Origin: JAIQFL01 sp035295745
GTDB taxonomy: Bacteria; Acidobacteriota; Terriglobia; Bryobacterales; Bryobacteraceae
NCBI GenBank assembly: GCA_035295745.1
Contig: DATGIL010000102.1
Location: 537,160 to 601,159 of the forward strand
DNA length: 64,000 nt
Direction of reading: 5' to 3'
A model generated the notes under the pieces. The model saw only the letters and a program-made list of their open reading frames with translations. It ran no database searches and was not told the origin of the DNA. How positions within the stretch are numbered: the stretch's first letter is position 1; every line of letters starts with the position of its first letter. The position numbers and the translations under genes are program-made. Of the stretch, positions 8,734-17,601 are shown piece after piece.

Positions 8734-8920
8734 GTGGCACGGAGACTCTTCTCCGCCGCGTCCCGACTCATCGGGACGCTTTGCGGCCGTCCACTACTCT
8801 TGAAAGACGCGCGATGTCAAAATTCGAAATCACCTACTGCCAGCGGACTTCGTAGACGCCCGAAAAGCGTTCGTCTAAAGTTCGACGCGTCAGGGTCGAA
8901 AACAGGAGTCCTTGCGCCAC
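8734..8920. repeat. Foldback element copy R2 (complete, diverged)
   Basis: Begins GTGGCAC and ends GCGCCAC. The left arm keeps both hairpins with different sequence: GGAGA/TCTCC, then GCGTCCCGA-ctca-TCGGGACGC. The stem changes relative to R1 (TCGAGA to TCCCGA) are matched on the other side, so pairing is kept. The right arm is partly decayed. Confidence 0.75.
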
Positions 8921-8942
8921 GCAGAGCCGCTATCATCGTGAG

Positions 8943-9158
8943 ATGGAAATCGAACGCTTGCACGAGCACAGCGTCACGCTCCGTGCTGATGAATGGGAGT
9001 TTCTGATCACCGTGCTCCGAGCATCCACCAGGATGCTGAATTCCCTACTCGCCCTGCAGCGCTCCCTGCCGGACGCCATCGACCTGCCGATCACCGGCGA
9101 CGCCGTCGCCAAGGTCAGCGCCATGGCCGACCGCATCGCCGCTCAGCTCACGGATTGA
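8943..9158 (+). CDS. Small hypothetical protein
   Basis: 71 residues, helical and charged, with no membrane segment or known motif. A TATCAT hexamer lies 6 nt before the ATG and no Shine-Dalgarno is seen, so translation may be leaderless. The 3' end overlaps the convergent L,D-transpeptidase gene by 11 bp. I do not recognise the family. Confidence 0.55.
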   Translation: MEIERLHEHSVTLRADEWEFLITVLRASTRMLNSLLALQRSLPDAIDLPITGDAVAKVSAMADRIAAQLTD

Positions 9159-9594
9159 TCTCGATCGCCGTCCCGTCCGGCACCATCTCCCAAATCTCGT
9201 CCATCTCTTCATCCGTGACCGCGATGCAGCCGCGGGTCCAATCCGTCGCCAGGTGCTCTTTCCCGAGATGCCCCTCTCCATTGCGCAGACCGTGGATCAT
9301 GATGTCTCCGCCCGGGTCGACGCCGCGTTCCACTGCACGTGCGCGGTCGTTTTCATCCGGGTACGAGATGTGCAGCGAAAGGTGATAAGCGCTCTTGGGA
9401 TTCCGCCGGTCGATGATGTACCGGCCTTCCGGCGTTTTGCAGTCACCCTCCTGGCACTTCGGACCCTCGGGACTCTGTCCGAGCGCGATGCGATAGCTGC
9501 GCAACACCGACTCGCCGTGCAGCAGAAGCATCTCGCGCCGGGACTTATTCACGATCACGCGATCCACTCGAATTACGCCGCATTGCCTGGGCAT
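9148..9594 (-). CDS. L,D-transpeptidase (YkuD family)
   Basis: 148 residues from ATG 9594; a TTG 51 bp upstream would leave only 2 bp to the divergent gene. It carries the YkuD signature: 'IMIHG' with His101 and 'TRGCIAV' with catalytic Cys123 (T-R-G-C in place of S-R-G-C). The short 'KSRREMLLLHGESVLRSY' opening is the typical first strands. These enzymes make 3-3 cross-links or attach proteins to peptidoglycan. No signal peptide is visible, so export is unexplained; a longer TTG form does not add one. TATACT lies 9 nt before the ATG on the minus strand. Confidence 0.85.
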   Translation of the reverse strand: MPRQCGVIRVDRVIVNKSRREMLLLHGESVLRSYRIALGQSPEGPKCQEGDCKTPEGRYIIDRRNPKSAYHLSLHISYPDENDRARAVERGVDPGGDIMIHGLRNGEGHLGKEHLATDWTRGCIAVTDEEMDEIWEMVPDGTAIEINP

Positions 9595-9647
9595 TCTTCC
9601 GGCAGTATAGCCTGTCAGAAACGGCCCGTTATGCACTACACTCAATC

Positions 9648-10706
9648 GTGGTCATCCGTAACGCTCTGCTTTTGCTCCTCGCGCTTTGTGCCGCTCTCGC
9701 CGCCCAGACGCCCGCTCCGTGGAAATTCGCCGTCTCCGGCGACTCGCGAAATTGCGGCGACATCGTGATGCCCGCCATCGCCGCGGGCGTGCGTCAAAAT
9801 CAGGCGGAGTTCTACTGGCACTTGGGCGACTTCCGTGCCATCTACACCTTCGACGAAGACTTGGTGCCGCCCGCCAGCCTCAATCTGCCTACGAAGCCGC
9901 TCAACATCATCGACTATCTGACCGGCGCCTGGCCCGACTTCATCGCGCATCAACTCGACGCCTTCGGCACCCTCCCGATCTTCCTCAGCCCCGGCAACCA
10001 CGAGACCATCCCGCCGGCCACGCGCGAAGCCTACCTCCTTCAATTCGCCGACTGGCTGGACGTGCCCACCATCCGCAATCAACGCCTCCGTGACGATCCC
10101 ACCGACCACAAGCTGCGATCCTACTACCACTGGATCGACCGCGGTGTCGATTTCATCGCCCTCGATAATGCCTCTCGCGATCAGTTCGATCTCGACCAGC
10201 TCAAATGGCTGCGAGACGTGGTCGGGCGGGACGCGGCTTCGCCCGAGGTGAAGACGATCGTCGTCGGCATGCACGCGGCGCTTCCCGGGAGCGTCGGGTT
10301 CGCCCACAGTATGAGCGACTCGGCGCAAGGCGATGTGAGTGGACGCCAGGTCTATCAGGGCCTGTTGCAGGCGCGAGATGTGGCGCACAAGAACGTCTAC
10401 GTGCTCGCCAGCCATTCGCACTTTTACATGGAGGACGTGTACCAGACCGATGTGTGGAAGGGGCATGTGCTGCCCGGATGGATTGTCGGAACTGCCGGCG
10501 CGGTCCGCTACCGCCTGCCCTCCGGTACGGTACCCGGACCGAAAGCCATGACCGATGTCTACGGCTACATGATCGGCACTGTCGCCGCCGATGGGACGAT
10601 CAGCTTTTCCTTCCAGAAACTCAGCGTGGACGATCTGCTGCGTGCGAACCAGGGACGCCTCCCGGAGTCCCTCGTGCATTGGTGCGACGAACAGAACAAG
10701 CAGTAG
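9648..10706 (+). CDS. Secreted calcineurin-like metallophosphoesterase
   Basis: 352 residues with a GTG start and a signal peptide ('NALLLLLALCAALAAQ'). Metal-binding blocks of the calcineurin phosphoesterase fold are in order: 'VSGDSRN' (D32), 'HLGDFR' (D61), 'SPGNHE', 'GMHAALP' and 'ASHSHFY'. The first block has S instead of the usual D-x-H, which is seen in some periplasmic members. It is likely periplasmic and acts on phosphoesters; the substrate is unknown. TACACT lies 5 nt before the GTG. It is convergent with the alcohol dehydrogenase. Confidence 0.85.
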   Translation: MVIRNALLLLLALCAALAAQTPAPWKFAVSGDSRNCGDIVMPAIAAGVRQNQAEFYWHLGDFRAIYTFDEDLVPPASLNLPTKPLNIIDYLTGAWPDFIAHQLDAFGTLPIFLSPGNHETIPPATREAYLLQFADWLDVPTIRNQRLRDDPTDHKLRSYYHWIDRGVDFIALDNASRDQFDLDQLKWLRDVVGRDAASPEVKTIVVGMHAALPGSVGFAHSMSDSAQGDVSGRQVYQGLLQARDVAHKNVYVLASHSHFYMEDVYQTDVWKGHVLPGWIVGTAGAVRYRLPSGTVPGPKAMTDVYGYMIGTVAADGTISFSFQKLSVDDLLRANQGRLPESLVHWCDEQNKQ

Positions 10707-10715
10707 TCGGGCGGC

Positions 10716-11744
10716 TCAGACCACCACCATCTTGCCCACCCCGTCGCTATAGGACTCCGCGATCGCGAAAGCCTCTGCGATCTTGCTGAGAGGGCGGGTG
10801 TGCGTGACCAGGGGAGCGAACCACGCGGTCCTTTCCACCAGCATCTGCAGCGCTGCTTCGGACTCGTGCAGTGACCGTCGCACGTTGAAAATGGCCAGCT
10901 CTTTGCGGCGCATGGGCGAGACTTCGAACGGCACAAAGGATTCGGAGTGAATGCCGGTGATCACCAGCCGTCCCCCATTGCGCGCCGCCTGGATTCCCAG
11001 GTTGGTTGTGTGTTCCTTGGCCGCGCAGTCCATCGCGCAATCCACGCCGCGATTGCCTGTATCCGCGAGAATCTGCTTCACCACGTCGATTTCAGCGGGA
11101 TCGAGAACGACGTCTGCGCCCATGTGGCGTGCCAGTTCGCGACGGTGCGCCACCGGGTCGACCGACCAGATGCGGCCGGAGCCCGCCACCTTGAGGCAGG
11201 CGATGGTCAACAGCCCGATCGCGCCGGCGCCAAACACCACAACGGTCTCGCCGGGTTGTATTGCCGCGAACGGCATCGAATGCAGCGCGACCGCCAGCGG
11301 CTCTACGACGGTGGCAAGCTCCAATGACAGGCTCTTGGGGATGGCCAGCAGATTGACCGCGGGCAGGTTCACGAACTCACGGAAAAAGCCTGGATGCCCC
11401 ACCGTGCTTAAAAAACGGATATTGGCGCAAATATTGTGGCGCCCGGCGCGGCAGTATTCGCAGTGGTAGCAGTAGATCGCTGGCTCCAACGCCGCACGGT
11501 CCCCTGGCGCCCATCCGGTGACGCCCGCGCCGGTCTTCACCACCGTGCCCGCGGGTTCGTGTCCCAGCACCATGGGGTAGACGCACGGCGTGTCGCCTAC
11601 CGCGCCTTCAGAATAGGAGTGCAGGTCCGACCCGCAGACGCCGGTCGCGTCGACGCGCACTTGAATTTCCCCCGGTCCGGGGTCTTCGACAGGGCCTTCC
11701 ACTACGCGGAATTCCCGACGGCCAATCAGTTCGGCAATGAGCAT
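10716..11744 (-). CDS. Zinc-dependent alcohol/polyol dehydrogenase (MDR family)
   Basis: 342 residues. The catalytic zinc site is Cys37 and His62-Glu63 ('LGHEPAG'). The structural zinc site is Cys92, Cys95, Cys98, Cys106 ('YCYHCEYCRAGRHNIC'). The Rossmann fold has 'VVFGAGAIGLL' near residue 168. The overall type is closest to L-threonine 3-dehydrogenase/sorbitol dehydrogenase; the substrate cannot be fixed from sequence. The -10-like TACAAT (minus strand, 11756-11761) overlaps the -10 of the divergent gene, so the two probably share a promoter region. Confidence 0.88.
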   Translation of the reverse strand: MLIAELIGRREFRVVEGPVEDPGPGEIQVRVDATGVCGSDLHSYSEGAVGDTPCVYPMVLGHEPAGTVVKTGAGVTGWAPGDRAALEPAIYCYHCEYCRAGRHNICANIRFLSTVGHPGFFREFVNLPAVNLLAIPKSLSLELATVVEPLAVALHSMPFAAIQPGETVVVFGAGAIGLLTIACLKVAGSGRIWSVDPVAHRRELARHMGADVVLDPAEIDVVKQILADTGNRGVDCAMDCAAKEHTTNLGIQAARNGGRLVITGIHSESFVPFEVSPMRRKELAIFNVRRSLHESEAALQMLVERTAWFAPLVTHTRPLSKIAEAFAIAESYSDGVGKMVVV

Positions 11745-11773
11745 GTTCTGCAGCCATTGTAAAATAGCCGTAC

Positions 11774-12154
11774 ATGCTGAATTTCCGCCAGTTCGAAGCT
11801 GGTCCCGATCCCTTTGGCCGAAAGTTCCAGGTCTTCTTCAAATGGCTGCAGACTGCCATCTCGATTCGCCATGCCGACACCGTCGATGTGAAGTTCATCC
11901 TTGCGGACGATAACGGCGGGCGAAGCGAAAAGACCATCGCCCTGCCGCATGCGGATCTACAGCGCTTAAGCCGCGAATCGGGCCGCGCCATGGACGATCC
12001 CTGGTGTGCGCGCCTGGCGGAACTGCACCTGCTTCATCTGGTGGCCACGGGCGAGGACATGGAGAAGGACTTGGTCACCGTGCCGTACGCCGATCTGGTG
12101 CGGTACGCCGGCGAAATTGCGAACGGAGAGCGCAGCGAAGCCAGCGTCAAGTGA
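11774..12154 (+). CDS. Hypothetical protein, operon partner of an HExxH protein
   Basis: 126 residues with no signal peptide or TM segment. Mixed alpha/beta with a conserved-looking acidic middle ('DTVDVKFILADDNGG') and a C-terminal 'VTVPYADLVRYAGEI' helix. Not recognised. TAAAAT (11760-11765) lies 8 nt before the ATG. The last codon and stop form a GTGA overlap with the next gene, implying translational coupling. Confidence 0.65.
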   Translation: MLNFRQFEAGPDPFGRKFQVFFKWLQTAISIRHADTVDVKFILADDNGGRSEKTIALPHADLQRLSRESGRAMDDPWCARLAELHLLHLVATGEDMEKDLVTVPYADLVRYAGEIANGERSEASVK

Positions 12155-12690
12155 GTGCGGTTTTTGTCTGTGAGGGCGGCTTCGTCGAGCGTCGTCTGGA
12201 TGCGCTGTTGCCGCGCTTGCCGGCGCTTTCCGGAGCCCCGGTGCGGGTCGAAAGCGCACCCGGATTACGCGATCGCCACGGAGTCGTCCACGCGGGATCG
12301 TTTTTGCGGGAGCGGCGGATCGCGCTGAACTGTACGCGCCGCGAGTTTCCCCGCGTGTTTGTCCACGAACTGTTTCACTTCGTGTGGCTGCGAGCCGGCA
12401 ATCCGGTCCGTCTCAATTTCGAGGGAGTCCTGGAGCGGGAATTTCGACAGGGCGCCAGAGGGGAATTGGGCTGGTCGGCGGAGTGGCGCAAACAGGAGTT
12501 GACTCCCATCGACCGCCGCTCGCGTACTCGCCGCTGGCGCGAATACTGCTGCGAAAGCTTCTGCGACAGCGCGGCGTGGCTCTATTCAGGAGTGCCCCGC
12601 CACGACGAGTTCACCCTCAGCGTACGATTCCGCCAGTGGCGGCGCGATTGGTTCGATCAGACGATCGCGGGAAAAAGGCTGGCAATCTAA
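12151..12690 (+). CDS. Small putative zinc metallopeptidase (HELFH motif)
   Basis: 179 residues from the GTG that overlaps the previous stop (GTGA); the longer frame in this register lies inside that gene. 'RVFVHELFHFVWLRAGN' near residue 70 contains HExxH. A later 'REYCCESFCDSAAW' offers a Glu that could be the third ligand, as in gluzincins or ImmA/IrrE-like proteins. No signal peptide, so cytoplasmic. The function is unproven and the substrate may be its operon partner or a regulator. A foldback-element half (R3) starts 4 bp after the stop. Confidence 0.65.
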   Translation: MSAVFVCEGGFVERRLDALLPRLPALSGAPVRVESAPGLRDRHGVVHAGSFLRERRIALNCTRREFPRVFVHELFHFVWLRAGNPVRLNFEGVLEREFRQGARGELGWSAEWRKQELTPIDRRSRTRRWREYCCESFCDSAAWLYSGVPRHDEFTLSVRFRQWRRDWFDQTIAGKRLAI

Positions 12691-12693
12691 GCC

Positions 12694-12757
12694 GTGGCGC
12701 AGACACTTTTGTCTGCCGTCTCGACACTCGTGTCGAGACGTTTCGCGGGCGCACCAG
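12694..12757. repeat. Foldback element copy R3 (left half only)
   Basis: Begins GTGGCGC. Hairpins are GCAGACA-cttt-TGTCTGC and GTCTCGACA-ctcg-TGTCGAGAC. Both stems differ from R1 and R4 at several positions, with matching changes in the partner strand. No right arm is found before pnp. Confidence 0.75.
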
Positions 12758-12839
12758 TTCTGACGCTCGAGAAGGTTCGTGACGTCAGAGACTTTATGGG
12801 GCAGAGCAGATCGATGACCTGCTCTGCTTCCCGACCTTC

Positions 12840-14945
12840 CTACTTCTGCTGCTTTAACTTCTCGCGCTGTTCCTTCAGAACAGCCTTGCGACTCAGCTTG
12901 ATCTTGTTGCCCTCGAGCGCCAGAACCTTTACCAGAATCTGATCGCCCTCCTTCAACTCATCCCGCACGTCGCGAATCCGATTCTCTGCGATTTCGCTGA
13001 TGTGCAGCAGGCCATCCGTGCCTGGAAAGATTTCGACAAAAGCCCCGAAATCCACCAGCCGCACTACTTTGCCCAGATAGGTCTTGCCGACTTCCGCCGT
13101 CGCCGTCAGATCGGAGATGATCTGAATCGCCTTGTTCGCCGAGGCTTCATCCGCCGACGCAACATGGATCGTGCCATCGTCTTCGACATCGATCTTCACG
13201 CCAGTCTGCTCGATGATCCCGCGGATCACCTTGCCGCCTGGCCCAATCACGTCGCGAATCTTATCGGTCGGAATATGCAGAGTGTAAATGCGCGGAGCGT
13301 ATTGCGAGATCGCTCCCTTCGGCGCCGGGATCGCTTCATACATCTTGTCGATGATGAACAGCCGGCCGCGGCGCGCCTGCTCCAGCGCTTCCTTCATGAT
13401 CGCCGTGGTCACGTTGGGCACCTTGATGTCCATCTGCAGACCGGTAATCCCCTCGCGAGTCCCCGCCACCTTGAAGTCCATATCGCCGTAGTGGTCTTCG
13501 GCGCCCGCGATGTCGGTCAGGATGGCGTATTCGCTGCCTTCCATCACCAAGCCCATGGCAATACCGCCGACGTGTGAGGCCAGTGGCACACCCGCCTCCA
13601 TCAGCGCCAAAGAAGCTCCGCAAACTGTGGCCTGCGAACTCGACCCGTTCGACTCGAGGATGTCGCTGACCACCCGCATCGTATACGGGAACTGCGCTTC
13701 GGTGGGAATCAAAGCCGTGAGCGAACGCTCTGCCAACGCACCGTGGCCAATCTCGCGGCGGCCCGGTCCGCGCATGAAGCCCGTCTCGCCCACGCTGAAC
13801 GGCGGGAAGTTGTAGTGCAGCATGAAGCGCTTGGAAGCTTCACCCGGTTCCAACAACTCAATCCGCTGCTCGTCTTCCTTGGTGCCCAGCGTCACCGTCA
13901 CCAGCGCCTGCGTTTCGCCGCGAGTAAAGAGCGCTGAACCGTGTGTGCGCGGCAGAACACCCGTCTCGATCGTAATCAGACGGACTTCGTCGAATGCCCG
14001 GCCATCGGGACGCCGGTGATGCTTGATCATCTCGTCGCGGAAGATCCGCTCCTTGAGCGCATCAAAGCACTTGGCCGTCTCGAGCTTCCGCGCATCGTCC
14101 GTCTCCGGATCGGTAACCCGCTTCTTCAACGCAGCCACCCGTGAGTAGCTCTCGAGTTTCTCGTACTTCTGGGTGTTCAGCGCATCGGTCAGCTCTTCGC
14201 GCACCGCCTTGTCGACCTTCGCGGAAGTCTCCGGGTCGAGGGCTGGCGGCGTGAACGGACGCTTGGGCTTGCCGGTGACGGCTACTAACTCACGAATCGC
14301 GGCGGCAATCTTTCTGCAGCACTGGTGACCGAACTCGATCGCGCCCAGTACTTCAGATTCGGAGACCTGTTGCGCACCGGCCTCCACCATCACGATGCCG
14401 TCTTCCGTGCCCGCCACTACGATGTTCAATTTCGATTCCCGGCCTTCGGTGTAGGTCGGATTCGCCAGGTACTCGCCATTGCGCATGCCCACCCGCACTC
14501 CGCCCAGAATGTAGGGGAATGGAATGTCGGAAATGGCCAGCGCCGCGGCCGCGCCGCAGATCGCCAGCGAATTCGGATCCTGCTCGGGATCCGCCGACAG
14601 CACCATGGCAATGATCTGCGTCTCGCAGAGAAAACCTTCGGGGAACAGCGGACGCACGGGACGGTCAATCAGCCGGCTGGTAAGAACTTCTTTTTCGGAG
14701 GGACGCCCCTCCCGTTTGATAAAGCCTCCCGGAATTTTTCCGGCGGCATAAGTGTACTCGCGATAGTCGACGGTCAGCGGAAAGAAACCCGCCCCCGGTT
14801 TCGGATCGTTGGCCATACAGGCCGTGACCAGAACAACCGCGTCACCCGAACGAACGACGACCGCGCCATTCGCTTGTTTCGCGATCTTCCCTGTTTCCAG
14901 GGTAATCTTGCGACCTCCCAGGTCGACTTCAACTGTGTGATGCAT
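12840..14945 (-). CDS. pnp: Polyribonucleotide nucleotidyltransferase (PNPase)
   Basis: 701 residues, normal length. Two RNase PH-like halves are followed by KH ('IRDVIGPGGKVIRGI', near residue 565) and S1 ('GKTYLGKVVRLVDFGAFVEI', near residue 625) RNA-binding domains. The 'GRREIGHGALAERSL' and 'SNGSSSQATVCGASLALM' blocks of the catalytic second half are intact. The enzyme degrades RNA 3' to 5' with phosphate and is a degradosome component. GGAGG lies 7 bases before the ATG. It follows rpsO by 211 bp in the order found in most bacteria, with a hairpin between that may serve RNase III-type control as in E. coli. Confidence 0.97.
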   Translation of the reverse strand: MHHTVEVDLGGRKITLETGKIAKQANGAVVVRSGDAVVLVTACMANDPKPGAGFFPLTVDYREYTYAAGKIPGGFIKREGRPSEKEVLTSRLIDRPVRPLFPEGFLCETQIIAMVLSADPEQDPNSLAICGAAAALAISDIPFPYILGGVRVGMRNGEYLANPTYTEGRESKLNIVVAGTEDGIVMVEAGAQQVSESEVLGAIEFGHQCCRKIAAAIRELVAVTGKPKRPFTPPALDPETSAKVDKAVREELTDALNTQKYEKLESYSRVAALKKRVTDPETDDARKLETAKCFDALKERIFRDEMIKHHRRPDGRAFDEVRLITIETGVLPRTHGSALFTRGETQALVTVTLGTKEDEQRIELLEPGEASKRFMLHYNFPPFSVGETGFMRGPGRREIGHGALAERSLTALIPTEAQFPYTMRVVSDILESNGSSSQATVCGASLALMEAGVPLASHVGGIAMGLVMEGSEYAILTDIAGAEDHYGDMDFKVAGTREGITGLQMDIKVPNVTTAIMKEALEQARRGRLFIIDKMYEAIPAPKGAISQYAPRIYTLHIPTDKIRDVIGPGGKVIRGIIEQTGVKIDVEDDGTIHVASADEASANKAIQIISDLTATAEVGKTYLGKVVRLVDFGAFVEIFPGTDGLLHISEIAENRIRDVRDELKEGDQILVKVLALEGNKIKLSRKAVLKEQREKLKQQK

Positions 14946-15103
14946 TAAAAAACCTCCAACCTCGGCCGGGAACGCCCCGGCCAGTCACGAATTGGCGCCT
15001 CGCTATGAGGGCCATCTTGAGACTGGAGTTGACAGGATGAGTAGCCCGCCACGTCCTGGGGCCACGCGCCCCAGCCCGTTCGAGCCGGTTTGGTATGATG
15101 CTC

Positions 15104-15126
15104 GGAAGCACCCCCTCGGTGCTTCT
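15104..15126 (-). other. Hairpin between rpsO and pnp
   Basis: 9-bp stem GGAAGCACC / GGTGCTTCT (one G-T pair) with a 5-nt loop. There is no T-run on either strand, so it is not an intrinsic terminator. Position and orientation fit a processing stem-loop as in the rpsO-pnp spacer of enterobacteria. Confidence 0.4.
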
Positions 15127-15156
15127 GGAAATGATGGGTTGCTTCCGACGAATGGA

Positions 15157-15426
15157 CTAGCGGCGGATGCCCAACCGCGACAGAACTGCCTTGTAGCGCT
15201 CTGGGTCCGTATTGCGCAAGTAAGTCAGAAGCCGGCGGCGCTTTGCGACCAGGGTCAGCAGACCTTTGCGGGATCCATGGTCCTTCTTGTGCGTCGCGAA
15301 ATGTGCCTGTAGCGCCGACAGACGCTGGCTTAACAGCGCAATCTGTACTTCGGGGGAACCGGTGTCGGACTTGTGGCGTTGATTGGTGGAAAAAATCTGT
15401 CGCTTGGTTTCAACTGCCAGTGCCAT
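15157..15426 (-). CDS. rpsO: 30S ribosomal protein S15
   Basis: 89 residues, the standard size. The ATG at 15426 gives 'MALAVETKRQIF'; upstream extensions of the frame are not S15-like. The S15 signature 'TGSPEVQIALLSQRLSAL' and 'HKKDHGSRKGLLTLVAKRRR' are intact. Binds 16S rRNA helices 20-22 early in 30S assembly. AAGGAG is about 13 bases before the start. Confidence 0.97.
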   Translation of the reverse strand: MALAVETKRQIFSTNQRHKSDTGSPEVQIALLSQRLSALQAHFATHKKDHGSRKGLLTLVAKRRRLLTYLRNTDPERYKAVLSRLGIRR

Positions 15427-15862
15427 TCTGGGGGTAATGCTCCTTGTCTTCTCTTTATCTCGTTTAGATACGTCTCTCAGAATAACACAACTCGGTAACG
15501 CAATTCTTTGATTGTGGATTTCCGTCAGAGTCCTGCGAAGTTGTTTCCGCCCGGCACGACGCGTTATCCCGTAGCTCGCATGAGGTCCACCTCCAGATCG
15601 CCTCTTCAGGGGTTGAAAGAGCCTGCCAACGTCATATATCGACGTCAGGAGGGTGTGGGACGAATCCCCGCGGAGACAGAGCACGAATACTTCCGGTGCC
15701 CCCGACTGGTTTCTCTGATACGGCGATCCATCGGTCGGTACACGGATCGATGTCTCCTGGGGCGGAGACATCCCCCAAGCGGCCGCCGCCCGCATCGTCC
15801 CCAACTTCGACCCGTTCCTTGCACCCGTAGTGTCTCTTCCTTCCGTTAACGTACGATAAGAT
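15427..15862. other. Intergenic region with no supported gene
   Basis: 436 bp between divergent rpsO and the glycosyltransferase. It should hold the rpsO promoter. A loose inverted repeat ACGTC-n7-GACGT lies near 15630. I see no convincing ORF on either strand. Confidence 0.5.
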
Positions 15863-16828
15863 TTGCCAGCCCGTATTCCCATCGGCATCACCGCTCGTAA
15901 CGAAGCCAAAAATATCCTTGCCCTCCTCTCGTCCCTGCGTGAAGCCGTTCACTACGCGTCTGCCGAACTCCCCTGCACCTATCAACTCCACATCCTTCTC
16001 AACGACAATACCGATCACACGCCCGCCCTGATCGCCGGACTCGACGACGTCACCGTGTGGCACACCACCGGCGGGATTGTGGAGGCGCAACGCCGGCTCG
16101 TCGAGCAGTGCCGCGACAGCGCGCCCTTCGTCGTCTTCTCCGATGCCGATATCCTCGTCGATCGCGACACACTGCTGGCCATTACCCGCGTAATGCTCAC
16201 CTCTCTGGAAGTCGAGGTGTGTTACGCGGAAAAATATCCGATACCGCCCATTCGCCGCACGCCGCTCGCCCGTGCGCTCTATCTCTACAATCTCCGCGAG
16301 GGATACCAGACCGCGCGCCACTACTTCAACGGGCAGTTCTTCGCCATCCGCCATTGGCGCATCCCCAAGCCTGACGAGCTCCACTGGGACCGCCGCCTCG
16401 ACACGCCATTCCTACACCTCTCCGCCGGAATTCGCGGCGACGACATCTACCTTTCGCGCGAAGTGCTCAGCCGCGCCGGCCCCGGTGCGATCCGATGCCT
16501 GCCGGCCGCCGGCATCCGCTACCGCCCTCCGGAAACCCTCCGCGGGATGTTTCGTAAGTACCAGCGCATGCGCCTCGAACTCGAGCGCATGGCCTGCTAC
16601 TTCCCGCAAACCGAAAGCGTCCACCAGAAATGGGGCCGCCGCCGCGCCGATCGCAGCAAACTCCGTGCCGCGCCCTTCGGCGAGAAACTCCACTACGCCC
16701 TCTTCCAAGCTGCACTGGTCCTCTGCAAGGCCGCTTACCACGCCCAGAAACTCTACTTCACGTACTTCACGTCGCGCCCCTGTCCTACGTGGGCGCCCGT
16801 GGTGGAGACCAAGGAACGCATTCCGTGA
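15863..16828 (+). CDS. Glycosyltransferase (GT-A fold, family 2-like)
   Basis: 321 residues with a TTG start; TACGAT lies 5 nt upstream and no other start keeps the N-terminal strand 'IPIGITARNEAKNI'. This opening, the 'HILLNDNTDHT' strand and the 'FVVFSDADILVD' DxD motif (near residue 92) are those of nucleotide-sugar GT-A transferases. A membrane anchor is not evident, so it probably acts at the inner face of the membrane. First gene of a three-gene operon with translational overlaps (GTGA, then TGATG); the next genes encode an ASKHA-fold protein and a PIG-L deacetylase. The set suggests synthesis and N-deacetylation of a small glycoconjugate. Confidence 0.78.
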   Translation: MPARIPIGITARNEAKNILALLSSLREAVHYASAELPCTYQLHILLNDNTDHTPALIAGLDDVTVWHTTGGIVEAQRRLVEQCRDSAPFVVFSDADILVDRDTLLAITRVMLTSLEVEVCYAEKYPIPPIRRTPLARALYLYNLREGYQTARHYFNGQFFAIRHWRIPKPDELHWDRRLDTPFLHLSAGIRGDDIYLSREVLSRAGPGAIRCLPAAGIRYRPPETLRGMFRKYQRMRLELERMACYFPQTESVHQKWGRRRADRSKLRAAPFGEKLHYALFQAALVLCKAAYHAQKLYFTYFTSRPCPTWAPVVETKERIP

Positions 16829-17601
16829 TCGTCTATCGGGAGCCCGGACTGTGCGGGCTCGAGCTGTGGCGCGGCGTCTCCCGCGGGGTCTCGCTGTTTC
16901 AATTGCGCGAACGCAAGCAGGAGTACTTTCTGGGATTGCGCGATTTTCTCATCCGCCTGCACCACGGAGAAGCCGCGACACTCGACCAGCGCGAGACGGC
17001 CGCACTCCGCAAGGCAGCCGGATTCACCCGCGTGATCCTCTGCGGTGGCGAAACGAACTCCCCTTTTGTCGCCTCCACGTTTTGCACCTCCGCGCTTCCA
17101 TTCGCGGTCGAGATCGATCGGGCCGGCCCGTATGCCGCGAGGCGCGGCGCACTCCGCATTTTCGAATCGATGAACTGGCGCCACGGAATCGCGCTCGACT
17201 TGGGGCAGCTACAACTCAAGGTCATGACTGCAAAGACCAGTCGGACTGTGTCCCGCGACGAATCACACTTTCCCTTCGGGGCATCGGCGCTCGCCCCCGA
17301 ACTTGGCCGCGCACGCCTGCGCGAACTCCTCCAAACCGGCCTCGATCGCGCCTCCCAGTCCCCCGATGGCGTGGTACTCGCCTTGCCTGTGGAACTCGAT
17401 TGTGAGGGCGTCGCGCGGGCGGCCACCTATCCCGGCCTCTTTGGACCCGTGGAGCCGATCTTCTCCGAACTCTTTACCTGCCCTTGGGTGGTGCTCAACG
17501 ACGCGGTCCTCGCGGCTTTGAGTTTTCCGCCGCGCAACGGCGAGAAGACCCTGGTCGTCACACTGGGATTCGGAATTGGAGGCGCCCTGTGGGACAGGTG
17601 A
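16825..17601 (+). CDS. ASKHA-fold (sugar kinase-like) protein with apparently permuted motifs
   Basis: 258 residues from the GTG overlapping the stop of the glycosyltransferase (GTGA). The C-terminal 140 residues start with a phosphate-1-like strand 'GIALDLGQLQLKVMT', continue with 'GVVLALPVELD' and 'WVVLNDAVLAAL' (connect-like), and end in a phosphate-2-like 'VVTLGFGIGGALWDR' at the very C-terminus. The half of the fold that should follow (adenosine motif) is absent there. The N-terminal 115 residues contain 'RVILCGGETNSPFVAS' and 'PYAARRGALRIF', which look like the adenosine/connect-2 half. So the motif order seems circularly permuted. Kinase activity and substrate are unknown; context suggests a sugar or polyol. 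Confidence 0.55.
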   Translation: MIVYREPGLCGLELWRGVSRGVSLFQLRERKQEYFLGLRDFLIRLHHGEAATLDQRETAALRKAAGFTRVILCGGETNSPFVASTFCTSALPFAVEIDRAGPYAARRGALRIFESMNWRHGIALDLGQLQLKVMTAKTSRTVSRDESHFPFGASALAPELGRARLRELLQTGLDRASQSPDGVVLALPVELDCEGVARAATYPGLFGPVEPIFSELFTCPWVVLNDAVLAALSFPPRNGEKTLVVTLGFGIGGALWDR

